A stretch of 17,327 nt of DNA, from the NCBI GenBank assembly GCA_035513995.1, contig DATKBL010000129.1, forward strand, positions 1-17,327. The letters run 5' to 3'. This DNA comes from DASUTW01 sp035513995. Its GTDB lineage: Bacteria; Actinomycetota; UBA4738; CALAEC01. Under the pieces are notes generated by a model that had not been told where the DNA came from, did no database searches, and saw nothing but the letters and a program-made list of their open reading frames with translations. The translations under genes were made by a program, and so were the position numbers. Shown piece by piece: positions 15,249-17,327 of the stretch. Position 1 is the stretch's first letter. Each line of letters begins with the position of its first letter.

Positions 15249-15443
15249 ATGTCCAAGAAGGAGGTGTATCCCGACGGTGAGCTCCCGGACAGCTACTGGG
15301 ACGAGCCCCGTCCCGACGTCAACGAGCAGCCCTGCCTTGAGACTCTCCTCAAGGGGCGGGGGGTTGAACCGCCCGGAAGTCTTTGGGGAGATGGAGACCG
15401 GCTTGAGTCCGCGAGCCCGGGCAAGTCAAGGGGTGCACCTTGA
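15249..15443 (+). CDS. 64-aa protein of unknown function
   Basis: A 64-aa acidic, Pro-rich small protein (begins MSKKEVYPDGELPDSYWDEP) with one Cys at about 29. No signal peptide, membrane segment or known domain is seen. It is likely real. GAGGAGGG lies close before its ATG, and its stop overlaps the TTG start of the next gene by 4 bp (TTGA). Its first 48 or so residues look more protein-like than the Gly/Ser-rich end, which covers the next gene's ribosome site. It may be an accessory subunit of the amidohydrolase or a coupling ORF. I do not recognise a family. Confidence 0.6.
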   Translation: MSKKEVYPDGELPDSYWDEPRPDVNEQPCLETLLKGRGVEPPGSLWGDGDRLESASPGKSRGAP

Positions 15444-16408
15444 ACATCGACGTCCACGCACACCTCTATCCCAAGCCATTCCTCGACTATCTGGACAAGC
15501 ACGACATCGACTTCGGTCTCCCTGGGCTGCCGTTCGCGGTCTTCCCCAAGCTCTATGAGGTCAATGAACGCTTCGAGGACATGGAGCGCGCAAGGCTTGA
15601 CCATCAGGTGCTGAGCCTAGGATGCCCTGGCGTGGATGCTGGCAGTGCCTCTGAGAGCGTGGATCTCGCGAAGGCCTTCAACGACTCGATCGCGGAAATC
15701 GTCCGGATGTGGCCGGACCGCTTCAGTGCGTTCGCGGCCGTGCCCATGCAGGATCCTGACTCTGCGGTGATGGAGCTCACGCGGGCGGTGGAAGAGCTCG
15801 GTTTTCCTGGGGGGCACACGTTCACGAATGTCAAGGGGGAGTTCCTCGATTCAGAGCGCTTCTGGCCCGTCTACGAGGCGGCGGAGGATCTCGGGGTGCC
15901 CCTGTTCGTCCATCCGACGACGCCCGTGTGTCTGGCAGGCGCGATGGACTGGGGGCTGATGATAAGCGTGGCGTTCCTGCAGGACACTACGATGACCGCG
16001 AGCCGGCTGGTCCTCGGCGGCGTCCTGGAGCGATTCGCGGAGATCGACTTCATCCTCTGTCACCTGGGGGCCGCCCTTCCCTACATCCTCCCGCGTGTGG
16101 ATATCGAGACGGAGCTGAACTCGCACTTCATCGAGGGCTACGCGCCCTCGATCGACCGGCCCCCCAGTGACTACTACCTGCGGTTTCACATCGATACGGT
16201 GTCGCACCACGCGGCCGCGTACAGGTGTGCGATCGAGACATGGGGCATCGATCGAATCGTGTTGGGGAGTGACTATCCCTACTCACGGTGGGAGCGGACG
16301 ATTGATGTGATCGAGGAACTCGGGTTGACGGACGAGGAGGAGGCCAAGATCTGCCGAGAGAATGCTGCACGTCTGCTCGGGATCGAGGTTGAGAGCCGAC
16401 GTGGTTGA
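15440..16408 (+). CDS. ACMSD-like amidohydrolase (Amidohydrolase-2 family)
   Basis: 322 aa, full length for the ACMSD/gamma-resorcylate decarboxylase group. Metal ligands are visible as His6 and His8 (DVHAHLYPKP), His158 (LFVHPTTP) and Asp278 (VLGSDYPYS), and the catalytic His208 is in LCHLGAALP. Members decarboxylate or hydrolyse aromatic or cyclic acids, often with Zn or Mn, in the cytosol; a 2-hydrolase role is also possible. It starts with TTG: AAGGGG lies about 6 nt upstream and the protein then begins NIDVHAHLYP as the family does. It overlaps the 64-aa ORF by 4 bp. It is the second, unrelated-subfamily amidohydrolase in the window, and sits in the block with more relaxed codon use. Confidence 0.9.
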   Translation: MNIDVHAHLYPKPFLDYLDKHDIDFGLPGLPFAVFPKLYEVNERFEDMERARLDHQVLSLGCPGVDAGSASESVDLAKAFNDSIAEIVRMWPDRFSAFAAVPMQDPDSAVMELTRAVEELGFPGGHTFTNVKGEFLDSERFWPVYEAAEDLGVPLFVHPTTPVCLAGAMDWGLMISVAFLQDTTMTASRLVLGGVLERFAEIDFILCHLGAALPYILPRVDIETELNSHFIEGYAPSIDRPPSDYYLRFHIDTVSHHAAAYRCAIETWGIDRIVLGSDYPYSRWERTIDVIEELGLTDEEEAKICRENAARLLGIEVESRRG

Positions 16409-16603
16409 TTCCGGGTGCTGGCGGGGATGAGCGTTGGGTGATGACCGGGGCTCCGTTGCGTTGGCGCCATAGGCGTTCGGAACGGCGGCCTCGGATGGGA
16501 TCTCCTGCCGCCCCAACGGTTCTGCTGATGTAGGCGCGCAGCGCCCGCCCGCCGGACTGCGCCGATCGGTGAGCGAGCTCGATCGGCATCGGCCGCCGGC
16601 TGG
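16409..16603. other. Gap with no recognisable gene
   Basis: 195 bp between the amidohydrolase and the thiolase remnant. I see no gene, clear terminator or operator copy. No trace of the upstream thiolase motifs (NPF, GHPQG) was found in any frame, so the lost part of the remnant does not survive here in readable form. Confidence 0.4.
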
Positions 16604-16726
16604 AGCGGGCGGCGCGGCGTGGCCGAGGTGATCGAGGCGTTACCGGGTCGGGGGGGCGGGGTCGGGCTGTTCACCGGACGCGCGGTCGAGGACACGGGAG
16701 CCGCCCTCGGGGTCCGCCTCGACGAC
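16604..16726 (+). pseudogene. 3' remnant of a second thiolase gene
   Basis: The 41 codons here align without gaps to the C-terminal end of the intact thiolase, with 25 identities by eye. The core GLFTGRAVEDTGAA compares with GLFTGCAAGDTGAA. The active-site Cys is Arg, the rest of the gene upstream is missing, and no stop follows the normal end: the frame runs on into the MFS gene's antisense. It is therefore a dead fragment. Its codons are strongly GC-ending, like the first half of the window, unlike the intact thiolase. Confidence 0.75.
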
Positions 16727-16731
16727 TACGC

Positions 16732-17327
16732 TCACACTCGGTCGCTGTGGACCCAGGCGCCCGCCACGAGCGCCCCCAGGGCGAACACAACGCTCACCCC
16801 TCCCCAGGCCCACGCGTAGGTCCCGGTCGAGTCCACGACGAAGCCGAAGCTGACCGGGCCGAGCGCGAGGCCCGACAGGAACCCGAGGTGCACGACCCCC
16901 GAGGCTCGCCCCGCGTGGCGCGCCTCCGCCCCTGTGACGGCGGCGAGCATGACCACGGCGTTCCAGGCGAACGCTCCGGCCCCCGCGGCGACCGCCCCGA
17001 CCCAGAGGATCCACGGCCCCACCTCGGAGGCCGACCAGATCGCGAGCGCGGCCACGACCGAGGCGAGGCTCATCGCCGCGAGCGGCGCGCCGTGGTGCCC
17101 GGTGTGCTCGGTCCCCCGGCTCCAAAGGATCCGGGAGACGACGCCGATCAGGCCCGCGACCGAGGCGACGGCGCCGGCCGCCCCCGGCGTGAGCCCGACG
17201 GACTCTTGGGCGAAGAGCGGGAGGTAGGTGGAGACCGCGGCCATCCCGGCGCCCATCAGGAAGGCGTAGGAGGTGAGCCACTGGGCGGAGGGCGATCGTC
17301 GGTAGGCGTGCTCGGGAGGCGTCTGGC
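16732..17327 (-). CDS. MFS transporter, C-terminal part (cut by window edge)
   Basis: The minus-strand frame stays open to the window edge; the 5' half of the gene is outside. The visible 198 or so residues hold six hydrophobic segments, the second half of a 12-helix major facilitator. Examples are LMGAGMAAVSTYLPLFA, AGAVASVAGLIGVVSRIL, WILWVGAVAAGAGAFAW and GGVSVVFALGALVAGAWV. The inter-helix loop SRILWSRGTEH matches the conserved Arg-rich cytoplasmic loop. The ATG at 17256 is internal, because in-frame helix sequence (AQWLTSYAF) continues above it. Tail-to-tail with the thiolase remnant. Substrate not predictable. Confidence 0.85.
   Translation of the reverse strand, partial: QTPPEHAYRRSPSAQWLTSYAFLMGAGMAAVSTYLPLFAQESVGLTPGAAGAVASVAGLIGVVSRILWSRGTEHTGHHGAPLAAMSLASVVAALAIWSASEVGPWILWVGAVAAGAGAFAWNAVVMLAAVTGAEARHAGRASGVVHLGFLSGLALGPVSFGFVVDSTGTYAWAWGGVSVVFALGALVAGAWVHSDRV

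Noticed and set aside
16128..16695. Minus-strand open frames across the ACMSD-like gene end and following gap
   Set aside because: Arg/Ser/Pro-rich shadows without motifs, opposite a well-supported gene.

Overview
This window is high-GC bacterial DNA. Coding is dense, many neighbouring genes overlap by 4 bp, GTG and TTG starts occur, and the solute-binding lipoprotein has a Gly-rich linker right after its lipobox Cys. This fits an actinomycete-like or other high-GC environmental lineage, but nothing in the sequence fixes the taxon. No tRNA, rRNA, CRISPR array, insertion sequence or transposase is visible.

Layout. (1) 64-2815, minus strand: a complete NitT/TauT-type ABC importer operon (ATPase, permease, binding lipoprotein, joined by ATGA overlaps), followed by a 12-bp hairpin at 20-48. 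(2) 2861-4474, plus strand: a gamma-glutamyltransferase-family Ntn hydrolase, divergent from the importer. (3) 4482-6146, minus strand: a YtcJ-like metal amidohydrolase, convergent with the hydrolase; one hairpin spans both stop codons. (4) 6359-12344, plus strand: a FadR-type GntR regulator, a PaaK-like adenylate-forming CoA ligase, and the HyuA and HyuB subunits of an ATP-dependent hydantoinase/carboxylase-family enzyme. (5) 12617-16408, plus strand: a guanidino-modifying (arginine deiminase-like) enzyme, a thiolase with a coupled 42-codon leader ORF, a 64-aa protein of unknown function and an ACMSD-like amidohydrolase. This block uses more A/T-ending codons than its neighbours. (6) 16604-16726: a decayed 3' end of a second thiolase whose active-site Cys codon is now Arg. 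(7) 16732 to the window edge, minus strand: the C-terminal half of an MFS transporter.

How the parts work together. The most useful signal outside the genes is a shared 17-bp operator-like palindrome with the GT-N3-AC core typical of FadR-subfamily regulators. It is perfect between the importer operon and the GGT-family gene (2844-2860). A 14/17 copy lies upstream of the amidohydrolase (6163-6179), and a weaker 12/17 copy lies upstream of the regulator itself (6319-6335). The simplest reading is a local catabolic regulon: import of a small N-containing compound, amide or gamma-glutamyl cleavage, an amidohydrolase step, and an ATP-dependent ring opening or carboxylation linked to CoA activation, under the window's own GntR protein. 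The substrate cannot be read from the sequence. Two inferred options are hydantoin/ureide-type degradation, and ketone carboxylation followed by CoA activation and thiolysis.
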